The notes under the pieces are model-generated. The model did not search any database, was not told the DNA's origin, and saw nothing but the letters and a program-made list of their open reading frames with translations. Below are positions 25,661-34,454 of a stretch of DNA of 64,000 nucleotides, piece after piece (position 1 is the first letter of the stretch; every line of letters begins with the position of its first letter). The stretch covers positions 1 to 64,000 of the forward strand of contig JANQJW010000066.1 in the NCBI GenBank assembly GCA_028281445.1, read 5' to 3'. A program made the position numbers and the translations under genes. The stretch is from Planctomycetota bacterium. GTDB taxonomy: Bacteria > Planctomycetota > PLA2 > JAEUHO01.

Positions 25661-26941
25661 CTAGGGCTTCGCGCCCAGCACCCAGTCGACTGCCTGCTGC
25701 GGGTTGAGCTCGAGGAAGACCTCCTTGAGGATGGCGCGCGCGTGTTCGCCCATGCGCGCCTCGAGCGTCGCTTCCCGCATTTCCATCATCTCCATCTGGG
25801 GCGAGTCGGCACCCTGGCCGGCACGCTCGCGCTCGAGCGCCTCCATGGCGCGTTCCGTCTTCTCGCATAGCTCGCGGTAGCGCTTCGCGCGCGGGACGAG
25901 ACTCTTCTTCTGTTCATCGGTGAACGCGATCTGCCCCAGGATCTCGCCCGGATCCTCCATTCGAGTGCCTGGATCAAGGCGGGGCGGGATGGCCTGCAGC
26001 TTCTTCCAGCCCTCGTCTCCCAGGATCCGCCGCAGCCGCGCGAAGAGATCTACCTGTGACTCGGCAAGTCGCTTCTCAGCTCCCCGAATGGCCTGCTTGG
26101 CCTTCCGGCGTTCCTCATCCGGCTTGCTCTCGTCGTCGACGATGCGTTCGTTTGCCTGGATCAGCGCTTCGTCGGGCGCGGCCTGGGCCTCGATGGCCGC
26201 GCCGAGGGCGCGGATGCGGTTGATGGTGCCGACGCCGAGCCCGGGAAGCAGCCGAGCGTGCTCGAGTGGGTCGTCCCAGTTCTGGAAGTGCATCGGAAGC
26301 GACCCGCGGATGCGCGCCATTTTCTCGCCGGGCACGAGCCAATCGGCGACCAGCCAGAGGCGACGTTCGACCTGCTCGATCCGCTCCTCCGCACGCTCGC
26401 GTCGCGCGCGGCCTTCGTCGGTCGGATCCTCATCGTCCTGCTCGAGCCCGTCGGCCAGCCTCGCCTGTGCTTGGTCGACGGCCTTGGTTAGCTGTGTGAA
26501 CAGCTTGTCGGATGCCGTCCCCGTGTTGAACACGTTGCGCAGTAGGCGATGGGCGGCGCGGCGGTAGCGCGTAGGTCCCGGGGTGGTGTTTCGCGCAGAG
26601 ACCCAGTGACTGATCGTGACCCGTTGTTTGTCGAAGAGGTGGTAGGCCTTCCAGGAGACCTCTTCGATCTCGCCTCGGATGTCGCTGCGCCGCGCCTCCA
26701 GCCATGCGTTGCCGGGCTTCTCTTCGAGCTGCTCCCCGAGGTCGCGCCACCGTTCGCCCAGCTCCTCGAGCTTGCGGAAGACGGCCTCGTTCTCGAGGCG
26801 GATCAGGATGTAGCGATACTCCGGGACAGGTAGCGCTTCGAGGTCGTCGATGCCGGGTATGCCGTCAGGATCGTCAAAGTCCCTGGCGTGCGCGCACGGC
26901 AGCGCGATACCGAGCAGAGCCACGAGCGCGATCGTTCTCAT
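25661..26941 (-). CDS. Secreted helical protein of unknown function
   Basis: 426 residues from ATG 26941 (signal peptide RTIALVALLGIALPCAHA). The frame stays open for another 72 codons upstream, but these are Arg/Ser-rich and have no function. The mature protein starts with the acidic segment DFDDPDGIPGIDDLEALP and is otherwise mostly helical and strongly charged, with long coiled-coil stretches (for example RRERAEERIEQVERRLW and EKTERAMEALERERAG). No cysteines or catalytic motif stand out. It is 82 bases downstream of the thioredoxin-like gene in the same orientation. It converges on the SdrD-B-like gene with a 4-base gap. I do not recognise the family. Confidence 0.7.
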   Translation of the reverse strand: MRTIALVALLGIALPCAHARDFDDPDGIPGIDDLEALPVPEYRYILIRLENEAVFRKLEELGERWRDLGEQLEEKPGNAWLEARRSDIRGEIEEVSWKAYHLFDKQRVTISHWVSARNTTPGPTRYRRAAHRLLRNVFNTGTASDKLFTQLTKAVDQAQARLADGLEQDDEDPTDEGRARRERAEERIEQVERRLWLVADWLVPGEKMARIRGSLPMHFQNWDDPLEHARLLPGLGVGTINRIRALGAAIEAQAAPDEALIQANERIVDDESKPDEERRKAKQAIRGAEKRLAESQVDLFARLRRILGDEGWKKLQAIPPRLDPGTRMEDPGEILGQIAFTDEQKKSLVPRAKRYRELCEKTERAMEALERERAGQGADSPQMEMMEMREATLEARMGEHARAILKEVFLELNPQQAVDWVLGAKP

Positions 26942-26983
26942 GGGGACATCATCGCCCGATCCGGGCGTCCGGTCACGGAGCAT

Positions 26984-27024
26984 CCTTGTCCTGAGCGAAG
27001 CCCGGTAGGGCGGCGTCGAAGGGC
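26984..27024. repeat. Second copy of the CCTGAGCG...CGAAGGGC palindromic repeat
   Basis: CCTTGTCCTGAGCGAAGC (26984-27001) and GTCGAAGGGC (27015-27024) are separated by 13 bases. It is the intergenic relative of the in-frame element at 3959-3989 and abuts the stop codon of the thioredoxin-like gene. It could act as an RNA hairpin or as a REP-type transposase target. Confidence 0.55.
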
Positions 27025-28082
27025 TACTTCTTCTTGTTGCGCCTGGCGTCGGCCGCCCTCTTCTTGGCGGCGAGCTTGCGCATGCGCTCCAGGCGCTTGT
27101 CGAGCTTCTTGCGCAACGACTTCGGGAGGCTCTCCAGCGACACCATCGTCGGGTCACCGTGGAAGGCCTCCGGCACGTACTCCATGAAACGCTTGCGCAG
27201 CGTGCTCGGCAGCTTCTGGAACTCGGCGTACGTCATCGTGCCGGCCGCGCGGCCGCGGTCGTGCGACTTGGAGACGGTGTAGCCGAAGCGTCCGGCGTGG
27301 CCCCCGGTCAGCATGCGTGTCCGGAAGTCCTCGACGTCCATCAGGGCGTTGTCGCTGACGAACGCGCGGTCCTTCAAGACGATCTGGCGTGTCCAAGCAG
27401 CGAAGGCTGCCTGCGCGTAGGGATCGCGTTGGACGCCGTTCACGATCTCCATCTCCTTGGCCTCGGCCTCGTTCATCTCCCGGATGCGCGCACGCACGAG
27501 TCCCTTGCGCGCTTCGACGCTCTCCACACGCCGGAGCTTGTGCCACGTGTGGAGCGCCTGCTCGAGCTCCCAAAGGAGATCGCGCGCGTCGACGAACCCG
27601 GACATCGCGCTGATGATCTTGCCGTCGGGCGTCAACACCATCGTCTGGACGTTGGCCTTGCCGATACCCCGGCTGAGCTCCATTGCGGCGGAACCGCACG
27701 GGTGGCGATTGGACTGCCCCGCATCGGGATCGCCTTCGGTGTTGCGCCAGGCGCAGACGAAGTTCTTCGCGACGAGATTGTGGACCTCGAGGTTCTTGAG
27801 CGACACGGCTCGGATGCTGTGGCCGGCGCTTCAGGTTCCGCCGTCGAAGTCCCCGAGGATGCGCAGGAAGAGGATCGGGCGGGCCTCTTCGCCGCGGCGC
27901 GTGTTGTGGAGCTTCACGGCCTTGGCGCCGCGATACCACGGCATCCCGTTGACGATCGCCGGCTTGTAGCTCTTCGCCAGGTCGACCTTGGAGGGCAGCG
28001 TCCGGCGCGGCTCGGCCTGTACGGTGCCTACACACAAGAAAAGGAGGGCCAGTGTGGCCAGCAGCGTCGTGATCCGCTTCAT
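27024..28082 (-). CDS. Probable selenoprotein: secreted thioredoxin-fold protein with in-frame TGA (Sec84)
   Basis: The frame from ATG 28082 is open for 352 codons if the single TGA at 27833-27831 is read through. It starts with a signal peptide (MKRITTLLATLALLFLCVGTVQA). The halves on each side of the TGA make one thioredoxin-like fold: RPILFLRILGDFDGGT (first strand), TGA, SAGHSIRAVSLKNLEVHN (helix), NFVCAW (strand) and later MVLTPDGKIISAMSG. The TGA sits exactly where this fold carries its redox Cys. Other cysteines are at 110 and 129. The C-terminal region is helical and ends in a Lys/Arg-rich tail. The second half alone would start at GTG 27806, mid-domain and without a signal peptide. 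Alternatives are a nonsense mutation, a sequencing error or two separate genes. Confidence 0.65.
27799..27830 (-). promoter_or_regulatory. Candidate SECIS hairpin directly after the in-frame TGA
   Basis: The RNA immediately 3' of the UGA can fold with AGCG pairing to CGCU (27830-27827 with 27802-27799) and CGGC pairing to GCCG (27825-27822 with 27809-27806), with a small internal loop and a 12-base apical loop. Bacterial SECIS elements are hairpins inside the coding region just after the UGA. No energy calculation was possible. Confidence 0.4.
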
Positions 28083-28412
28083 CGGTACCCCCAGCAAATG
28101 GACCTCTCCTAGAAACGCCTGCTGCACGCGGTTTTCACGGTCGCCTCACGGCGGGTTCACTCGCTCTGGCTACTGTCCCGCTCACGAGAGACACGCGTCG
28201 CTCCTGCCGGCGACGCGACTGTTGGACCCTACTGCTACTGCCCCCAGAGGACGCCTTCGGGCGTCCTCTTCTCGTTTTGCCGCCGGATGGGCGGCAAAAA
28301 CGCACTACCACCTCCACGGCCTCAACCACAACCACTGGGCCACCAACACCTTCACTCGCGGACGGGCACAAGGCCCGTCCCTACATGTCCTTACATGCGT
28401 ATGCGCCGTGTC
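28083..28412. other. Intergenic region with four hairpins
   Basis: No protein or RNA gene is recognisable in these 330 bases. It contains four perfect inverted repeats: CGCGTCGC/GCGACGCG (28194-28217), a 10-bp stem with a TTCG loop (28246-28269), TTTTGCCGCC/GGCGGCAAAA (28275-28299) and GGACGGGC/GCCCGTCC (28360-28380). It must carry the promoter of the thioredoxin-like gene and the 3' end of the DUF4382 transcript. Confidence 0.7.
28246..28269. terminator. Possible terminator hairpin (10-bp stem, TTCG loop)
   Basis: AGAGGACGCC and GGCGTCCTCT flank a very stable TTCG tetraloop. On the + strand it is followed by TCTCGTTTT, a weak T-tract, while the flanking genes both run on the - strand. It may work without a T-run, as often seen in GC-rich genomes, or serve as an RNA stability element. 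Confidence 0.4.
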
Positions 28413-29207
28413 CTACGGCAGCGTCAGCACCACGTTCTCGGCGCCGCCCGTCGTGACGGGCACGTCGGGCACCGAAACGAGGGGGCCCGCAGGTCCGGAG
28501 ACCTCGACGCTGTACGTCCCCGTCGCCAACCAGGGCAGCCGGTACGTCCCGTCGAGGAGCGTCGTGGTCGAGCGCATCTCCTGGAGCCCCTGGCGCACCA
28601 CGACGATCGCCCCGGCGACCGGCATCCCCGCGGCGTCGCGGACCATCCCCGCGATTTCGCCTGACGTCTCGCTGTCGACCGCGCCCAGGTTCGGGTTCAT
28701 GACCGGCCCGTTCGGTGAGTCGACGACCGAGAGCCGCGCGTTGAAGTCGATGTGGATCTCCACGCGCTCCGCGGTGCCAAAGGGATACGGCACCTCGATC
28801 GGGTTTGCCCCCGCCGAGGCGAACGGCAGCGCGTCCCACGTGCCGCCCGTGCGGATGCGCGGGCCTTGCGGGCCGCTCTCGCGCAGCGTCACGCGTACGG
28901 CGCGATACGCACCGCCCGGCACCTCGGCCTCGGCGATCTTGGCCCGCAGGCCGTTCCGCAGGCTCAAGAGGTCGAAGGTCTGCGGCGTCGCCGAGATCAC
29001 CTCCACGCTGTTGTCGTCGCGCACGAGGCCTACCTCGTCGATCGTCACCTCCAGGGCCTCGGCGCCGTCCACCGGGCTGTCGGCGAACCACACCAACACG
29101 AGCGTCGAGCGCGGGTGGTTCGTGTTCTGGATCGACTCGAACGCCCAGAAGTCCGGACCGCAGCCTGTGAGCAGCAGGACAGTCAGAAGGGGCAAGAGCC
29201 AACGCAT
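28413..29207 (-). CDS. Lipoprotein with DUF4382 and carboxypeptidase-regulatory-like domain
   Basis: 264 residues. Lipobox LLTGC (Cys16). Residues 30-160 match DUF4382 (TLVLVWFADSPVDGAEALEV, TFDLLSLRNG, YRAVRVTLRE), a secreted beta domain often seen as a lipoprotein. Residues 175-262 form a carboxypeptidase-regulatory-like or SdrB-like beta sandwich (IAGMVRDAAGMPVAGAIVVV, TLLDGTYRLPWLATGTYSVEV). It is probably a surface binding protein. It lies 18 bases after the RsbU-like gene, so co-transcription is likely, though a functional link is not obvious. Confidence 0.8.
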   Translation of the reverse strand: MRWLLPLLTVLLLTGCGPDFWAFESIQNTNHPRSTLVLVWFADSPVDGAEALEVTIDEVGLVRDDNSVEVISATPQTFDLLSLRNGLRAKIAEAEVPGGAYRAVRVTLRESGPQGPRIRTGGTWDALPFASAGANPIEVPYPFGTAERVEIHIDFNARLSVVDSPNGPVMNPNLGAVDSETSGEIAGMVRDAAGMPVAGAIVVVRQGLQEMRSTTTLLDGTYRLPWLATGTYSVEVSGPAGPLVSVPDVPVTTGGAENVVLTLP

Positions 29208-29225
29208 GCGCTCCAGTCTACGCGC

Positions 29226-31010
29226 CTATGCCTGTCGTTTGACTATGACGCAAGTCCTGTCGTCGTCTGCGGGCGCGTTGTCCGTGAACGCGTTCACCGC
29301 TGTGTGCAGAGCCGCAGTGATGGCCTCCGGCGTCTCTGCGGCGTACTCGCGGATCAAGGCCCGCACGCGCTCTTCGCCGAACAGCTCCTTCTCGGCGTTG
29401 ACGGCCTCATGGAATCCGTCCGAAAGGACTGCGTAGACGTCCCTCGGCTCGAGCGTCGTCGGCGCTGGCAGCTCGACATCGAAGGTCATGATTCCGAGTG
29501 GCACGGAGTCTGCCTTGGGCGACTCGAACGCATCGCGTTGGGCCCGGTAGTGCAGGATCGGCCCTTGTCCGGCGGAGAAGGTCTGCATCGCGTGCGTCGT
29601 CGGGTCGAGGACACCCAGCCACGTCGTGATGAAGCGACCGCCGGGCAGGTCCTCGCGCAGCTGCTCGTTGGCGTGCCGCATGAACGCGGCGACCCCGGCG
29701 TCCAATCGTGAGGCCATGCGTAGCATCGCGATCAGCCCGGCTACGGAGAGCGCGGGGCCGATGCCGTGACCCGTTGCGTCGGCCAGCAGAAGCGCGACGC
29801 GATCGCCTTGCGCGATCACGTCATACGTGTCGCCGCCGGTGTCGTCTGCCGGCACGCTGCTGCCGAAGACCTCGTAGCCCGGGACCTCAGGCATGCCTGA
29901 GGGAAACGTCGCCTGCTGGATCTGGCGCGCGACTTGGAGATCGCGCTCGAGGCGCATCAGGTGAGCGAGGCCGCGCCGCATGTCCTCGTGCGCCTCGGTC
30001 AGCTCCCTCACCTCGACGAGCCGAGTGACGATCGGCGATCCCGGACTGAAGTCGCCGCGCCGGATCCGCTCCGTTTGGGCCACGAGCGCCTCGATGGGAC
30101 GCCCGGCGCGACGGGACAGCCAGGCGGCGACGGCCAGCGCGAGTCCGAAAGCCAGCGCGGCAGCGCCGAGAAGGTAGAGACGTTGCGTGGTGCGGTCTCC
30201 GAGAAAGTCGTCCTCCGGAATCAAGACGACCGTCATGACGGGCAGCTCGGGGTCGAGGTCGTACCTTGCGATGGCGGACCACCACGCGTCCCCCTCGCTC
30301 TCGAAGCGCAGCGGATCCTCGAGGCGGTTCTCGCCGCGTGCCATCAGCGCGGCTACCGCGTCGTTCACGAAGGGAAGACCCAGATCGCGCGCAGGCTTGA
30401 GGAAGGCCTTGTGGCGGCTCGCCGGCGACTCGTAGCGCGCGTCGTGCGGAAGGCCGATCACGGCCATCGTACGTTCCGGTGTGGCGAGCGCCAGCGGCCG
30501 GGGCACGAGGGCGAGGACCCGGGCGTTCGGTGTGACGTCGAGGGAGCGCGTGAACGTCGAGATGTCGTCGAGCCGCACGTCGGCCTCGATCACGCGCCTA
30601 CCCACGAGCACGGCCGCCGTCATGCCTGGTTCGCCGTCGTCCAGGGCGCGGGGCCGGCTCCAGCGAACCGGGGTCGCCCCGAAGTCCGCCGGGTCGTGAT
30701 CACCGAGCGGTGCGACGCGCATCGCGAGGATCTGGGGAACCCGCTTCATGATCGGCTCGAGCGACCGGACATAGGCGTCGGGATCCGGGCTTTGCTGCCC
30801 GACTTCGAGGAGGCCTCCAACGGGCCGGAAGAAGCCCGCGAGCTCCGCGTTGGCCTCCTGCAGGGCACGTTCCAGCAGCCGTGCGGATTGCTCCTCCGCT
30901 GCGGAGCGCGCGCCGATCACCGTGATCGCCAGCAGCAGCCCGAGGATCAGCGCGATGACGGCCGCGAAGCTGATGACGAGGCTGCGGCGGATGGTCACGG
31001 GGCGGCGCAC
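29226..31010 (-). CDS. RsbU/SpoIIE-type PP2C phosphatase with sensor and HAMP domains
   Basis: 594 residues from a GTG start. Two membrane helices (about 9-33 and 278-298) flank an extracytoplasmic sensor domain. HAMP (about 298-352) and a linker helix lead to a PPM/SpoIIE phosphatase domain (about 385-590) with GGDTYDVIAQGDRVALLLADATGHGIGP, abbreviated here at its metal-binding Asp residues, and LSDGFHEAVN. Such proteins dephosphorylate STAS anti-anti-sigma factors in partner switching. A STAS gene is divergently encoded 46 bases away, which fits. No anti-sigma kinase is encoded nearby. Confidence 0.9.
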   Translation of the reverse strand: MRRPVTIRRSLVISFAAVIALILGLLLAITVIGARSAAEEQSARLLERALQEANAELAGFFRPVGGLLEVGQQSPDPDAYVRSLEPIMKRVPQILAMRVAPLGDHDPADFGATPVRWSRPRALDDGEPGMTAAVLVGRRVIEADVRLDDISTFTRSLDVTPNARVLALVPRPLALATPERTMAVIGLPHDARYESPASRHKAFLKPARDLGLPFVNDAVAALMARGENRLEDPLRFESEGDAWWSAIARYDLDPELPVMTVVLIPEDDFLGDRTTQRLYLLGAAALAFGLALAVAAWLSRRAGRPIEALVAQTERIRRGDFSPGSPIVTRLVEVRELTEAHEDMRRGLAHLMRLERDLQVARQIQQATFPSGMPEVPGYEVFGSSVPADDTGGDTYDVIAQGDRVALLLADATGHGIGPALSVAGLIAMLRMASRLDAGVAAFMRHANEQLREDLPGGRFITTWLGVLDPTTHAMQTFSAGQGPILHYRAQRDAFESPKADSVPLGIMTFDVELPAPTTLEPRDVYAVLSDGFHEAVNAEKELFGEERVRALIREYAAETPEAITAALHTAVNAFTDNAPADDDRTCVIVKRQA

Positions 31011-31056
31011 GGACAGCGCATCCTATCCAAGACCGCGCCGGGGTAGCCTCTTGCCC

Positions 31057-31416
31057 ATGGGTACCGCCGAGACGAAGTACGTGACCGTCGAGCAGGGCGA
31101 GAAGGCGCAGATCGTGCGCTTCCTGACCGACACCCTCCTCGATCCGATGCAAGTCGAGGCCATCAGCGCGCAGCTGAGTGTGGCCTTCTCGCAGAGCTCG
31201 ACAGCGAACATGGTTGTCGCGCTCGACGAGGTTACGCAGGTCAGCTCGCTCATGCTCAGCGTGCTCATCGACTTGCGTGACAAGGCAGCGCAGAAGGGCG
31301 GCGTGATCGCGCTCGCCGCCGTGCCGGACAGTGTCGACTACGTGCTTAGGACGACGGAACTCGACAAGGTCTTTGCGATGCACGAGACGGTCGAAGACGC
31401 GCTCGCCGGCCTCTAG
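31057..31416 (+). CDS. STAS-domain anti-sigma factor antagonist
   Basis: 119 residues from ATG 31057; the frame is open further upstream but overlaps the divergent gene. It has the STAS fold: a central strand and helix ANMVVALDEVTQVSSLMLSV with the usual phosphorylatable Ser region (VSS), then GGVIALAAVPDSVDYVLRTT. In partner switching such proteins are inactivated by phosphorylation and restored by an RsbU-type phosphatase, which is encoded divergently. It would act in the cytoplasm on an anti-sigma factor not present in this window. Confidence 0.87.
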   Translation: MGTAETKYVTVEQGEKAQIVRFLTDTLLDPMQVEAISAQLSVAFSQSSTANMVVALDEVTQVSSLMLSVLIDLRDKAAQKGGVIALAAVPDSVDYVLRTTELDKVFAMHETVEDALAGL

Positions 31417-31485
31417 CCGCGCTGTCTGCGTCAACGGAGCGTCCTTCGCAGGCGTGTGCGGCGCGAATCTGGTACACCCGCTGGC

Positions 31486-32340
31486 ATGGCGTGGACTCGC
31501 GACCCGATCTTCATCTTCGTGTTGTTCGGGGCAGCACTCGCCGTGCTCCACGGCACACGCGACGCCAAGTCCACCTCGACGATCGACCGCCGCGTCGTCG
31601 TCAGCGAGGCCGACGTCGCCTGGATCGTCGAGGGTTTCGAGAAGCGCTGGTTCCGTCCGCCGACGCAAGCCGAACGAAACGCACTCGTCCGCAACCACAT
31701 CAAGAACGAGGTGCTCTACCGCGAGGCGGTGAAGCTCGGGCTTGACAAGGAAGACACGGCGCTGCGCCGCCGCGTAGCGATGAAGCTAGAGTCTCTGGCG
31801 CGCGACATCGGCGCTGCTCAGCCGACGGATGCCGAGCTGCAGGCCTTCCTCGACGAGAACGCAGACCGCTACGCCACCCAGGCACTGCGAAGCTTCGAAC
31901 AGGTCTACGTCAGCACGGACAAGCGCAAGGCCGCCGCGAAGGGGGACGCCGGGGCATTGCTCCAGGCGCTGCGCGGCAACCCGGACCAGGATCTCACCAG
32001 AGTAGGCGACATGCTGCCGCTCGAGATTCGTCATCCGCTGATCCGCGCCGCCGACGTGCGCGCGCAGTTCGGTGACGAGTTCGCGAAGGCGGTGTTCGCC
32101 TTGCCCGTGGGGTCGTGGCAGGGCCCCGTGCAGTCCGGATACGGCCTGCACCTCGTGCGCGTGCTGGAGTCGAAGGCCGCGGAGCCGCCCAAGCTGGGAG
32201 AGGTCCGCATGCAAGTGCAGCGCGATCTGATGCTCCAGCGCAAAGACGAGGCGCGGGATGCCTTCGTCGATGCGCTGCTCGAGAAGTACGACGTCGTCGT
32301 CGAGTCCGATCTCGTCACGTTGGACGAGGCAAAGGAGTGA
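31486..32340 (+). CDS. Membrane-anchored parvulin-type peptidyl-prolyl isomerase
   Basis: 284 residues. An N-terminal membrane helix (about 6-21) anchors it. A SurA/PrsA-like N-terminal helical region (30-110) with VVVSEADVAWIVEGFEKRW is followed by a PpiC domain (about 120-235): RSFEQVYVSTDK, DLTRVGDMLPLEI, AVFALPVGSWQGPVQSGYGLHLVRV. It likely assists folding of exported proteins. Its stop overlaps the GTG start of the next gene (GTGA), so it opens a four-gene operon with the HupE-like protein and the permease pair. Start chosen at ATG 31486, which is close to the hydrophobic helix. Confidence 0.85.
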   Translation: MAWTRDPIFIFVLFGAALAVLHGTRDAKSTSTIDRRVVVSEADVAWIVEGFEKRWFRPPTQAERNALVRNHIKNEVLYREAVKLGLDKEDTALRRRVAMKLESLARDIGAAQPTDAELQAFLDENADRYATQALRSFEQVYVSTDKRKAAAKGDAGALLQALRGNPDQDLTRVGDMLPLEIRHPLIRAADVRAQFGDEFAKAVFALPVGSWQGPVQSGYGLHLVRVLESKAAEPPKLGEVRMQVQRDLMLQRKDEARDAFVDALLEKYDVVVESDLVTLDEAKE

Positions 32341-34448
32341 GGCGCTCACTCGTTTTCGTTGCGTTCCTTCTGGCGGCAGCGCCCGCGTACGCCGACGACG
32401 TCCGGCCGATATCCCTCGACGTGAAGGAACAGGCGGGCAGTCGCTTCGCGGTTCGCTTCCAGACGCCGATGCGCGGCGGCATGCGCCTGAAGGTGCGGCT
32501 GCGGCTCCCCAAGGGTGCCGAGAGAGTGCGCGGCTCCTACGACGCACAGGTGTCCGGCGGCACCATGGTCGAGCGCTTTGCGTTCGTCTTGCAAGGGGGA
32601 CTCGTCGGCAAGGAGCTCGGCGTCGAAGGGCTCGCGCTCGGCGCGCGCAACGCCCTGGTGCACGTCCAGCTTCGGGACGGCCGAACGCTCCGTGCCGTGC
32701 TAGGCGGGTCGCGACAGACCTTCCGCATCGAAGCGGCGGAGGAACAGGTCAGGCCGCCGTGGACCGAGCGCGTTGCCGCCGAGGCGCGCGCCGGCTTCGC
32801 ACACGGACCCGAGCATCCGGCCCACCTCCTGCTGGTCGCGGCGCTTGTGCTCGCAGCCGCCGAGGTCGGCGTCTGGGCGCTTGCGCTCGGCGCCTTCCTG
32901 GTCTTGGGGCTGGCGGGCTCCGGCAGCGGACTGCTTGCCGGCGTCGCGATCGCGCCGTCTCTCGCGGAAGCGCTGGTTGCGCTGGCGGCCGTCATCATCG
33001 CGCGCGAGGCGGCGCTGGGTTCACGGCGGAGGTTGGTGACGTTGGTGGGCCTCGCCGGCCTGATTCACGGCCTCGCCGGATCGGTATCCCCAGCCGGGCT
33101 CTTCGGGCTCGACCTCGCGCACCTCGCAGCCGGCGCCCTGTTGGGTGCGGGGTTCCGGTTCATGCCGGCGGGCGCGCGACGTGCAACGGCCTGGGCCGTC
33201 GGTGGACTGGCCGTGGCAGTGGCCGTGGCTGCGGCGACGGAGCCCGAGAAGGCCGTGGCGTCCACGGATCCGGGCACGTTTCCGACGTCGGCCGACAGCG
33301 CGCCTCCGGCCGGCCCTGTGCGCGCCCTGGAGACCGATGTCGAGGCCTACCTGGATGTCGGCGTCTTCGAGAGCCGCCTCGAGGTGCTTGCCCGCTTCGA
33401 GCCGCTGCGGCAGTGGCTCGGTGTCCCGAAGACAGAGGGCGAGATCGAGACCTACGAGCAAGCGGATCTCCTGAAGGCGCTCTCCGAAGCACTGCTGCAG
33501 CGCCTGCGCGTGACGATCGACGAGGCTGCGGTCCTGCCGTCCGAGGCGCGCCACGGTTTCGCCGTGTTCTCTCCGACGGGAACCTACGTGCGGCAGATCC
33601 CCATGATGGAGGTGCGTGACGAAGCGTTGGTGGGCCTTGTGTTCGTCTACCGCGCGACGACCATCCCGAGGACCGTGGCGGTGCGCTGGGCGGAGCTCCC
33701 GCCGACCGCGCCGCAGATTGGCGCGCGTGTCATCGACCCCGAGCTGACGCGCGACTCGGTGATCACAGCCGCGGAGCCCGAACTCGCCTGGACGAACACG
33801 CTCGCCGAGAATCCGCTGCCGTCCGTCGAGGCCGTCCAGGTGCGCAAGCGCGACGTGCCGCTGCCGATCGCGTCCTTGGCCGTGCTGCTGATGGCGATCT
33901 CCGCGGCGACCATCGTCCGGGACGAGAAGCGACGCACGCTGGGCCTTGGTGCGCTACGCGTCGGTGTGGCGCTCGCCATGCTGATCGCGCCGTCGGTCTC
34001 GTTCGACGTGTCCGGTCTGGTCGCCCCCGATGTCACGCCGACGCCGCAGGAGGCGCGCGCCATCACGCGGACCCTGATCGAGAACGTCTACCAAGCGCAC
34101 AATGCGCGTGCCGAGGACGACGTCTTCGATCGGCTGGCGGCCAGCATGAGCGGCGACACGCTGGTGTCGGCATACCTGGCAAGTCGCAAGGCCCTGGCCT
34201 TCGAGGTGGCCAACGGCGCGCGCACGCATGTCGACGCGGTCGAACTGCGCAAGGTCGAAGATGTGCAGCCTTCCGGCAACGGTGGATTCACCGCGACCGC
34301 GAAGTGGACCGTCGCCGGCTCCGTGACGCACCTCGGCCACCGTCATCTGCGCCAGAACCTGCACACGGCGAAGCTGGGCATCGCGCCCGTTGATGGAGCC
34401 TGGAAGATCAGCCTCTTCGAGGTGTTGGACCTCGAACGCCAGCGCTGA
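32337..34448 (+). CDS. HupE/UreJ-like multi-domain membrane protein
   Basis: 703 residues from GTG 32337, with GAGG upstream. Signal peptide 1-19 (SLVFVAFLLAAAPAYA). A beta-rich domain (20-150) leads to a HupE/UreJ-like bundle of about six membrane helices (155-310) with PEHPAHLLL, SLAEALVALAAVIIA and GLAGLIHGLAGS, whose histidines match the metal-linked motifs of this family. A soluble region (315-500), two further helices (about 506-556) and a C-terminal domain (570-703) follow. HupE/UreJ proteins are linked to nickel or cobalt uptake. Metal transport is a reasonable but unproven guess here. The order of domains is unusual for the family. Confidence 0.7.
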   Translation: MRRSLVFVAFLLAAAPAYADDVRPISLDVKEQAGSRFAVRFQTPMRGGMRLKVRLRLPKGAERVRGSYDAQVSGGTMVERFAFVLQGGLVGKELGVEGLALGARNALVHVQLRDGRTLRAVLGGSRQTFRIEAAEEQVRPPWTERVAAEARAGFAHGPEHPAHLLLVAALVLAAAEVGVWALALGAFLVLGLAGSGSGLLAGVAIAPSLAEALVALAAVIIAREAALGSRRRLVTLVGLAGLIHGLAGSVSPAGLFGLDLAHLAAGALLGAGFRFMPAGARRATAWAVGGLAVAVAVAAATEPEKAVASTDPGTFPTSADSAPPAGPVRALETDVEAYLDVGVFESRLEVLARFEPLRQWLGVPKTEGEIETYEQADLLKALSEALLQRLRVTIDEAAVLPSEARHGFAVFSPTGTYVRQIPMMEVRDEALVGLVFVYRATTIPRTVAVRWAELPPTAPQIGARVIDPELTRDSVITAAEPELAWTNTLAENPLPSVEAVQVRKRDVPLPIASLAVLLMAISAATIVRDEKRRTLGLGALRVGVALAMLIAPSVSFDVSGLVAPDVTPTPQEARAITRTLIENVYQAHNARAEDDVFDRLAASMSGDTLVSAYLASRKALAFEVANGARTHVDAVELRKVEDVQPSGNGGFTATAKWTVAGSVTHLGHRHLRQNLHTAKLGIAPVDGAWKISLFEVLDLERQR

Positions 34449-34454
34449 CGCATC

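Noticed and set aside
28275..28299. TTTTGCCGCC/GGCGGCAAAA hairpin as a classical rho-independent terminator
   Set aside because: The T and A runs are in the stem itself and no free T-tract follows on either strand, so it is kept only as a hairpin.
27988..29436. A 482-codon open frame on the + strand opposite the DUF4382 lipoprotein
   Set aside because: Ser/Thr/Arg-rich with no domain; it overlaps the upstream region of the thioredoxin-like gene and the well-supported lipoprotein and phosphatase genes. It is a GC-driven antisense frame.
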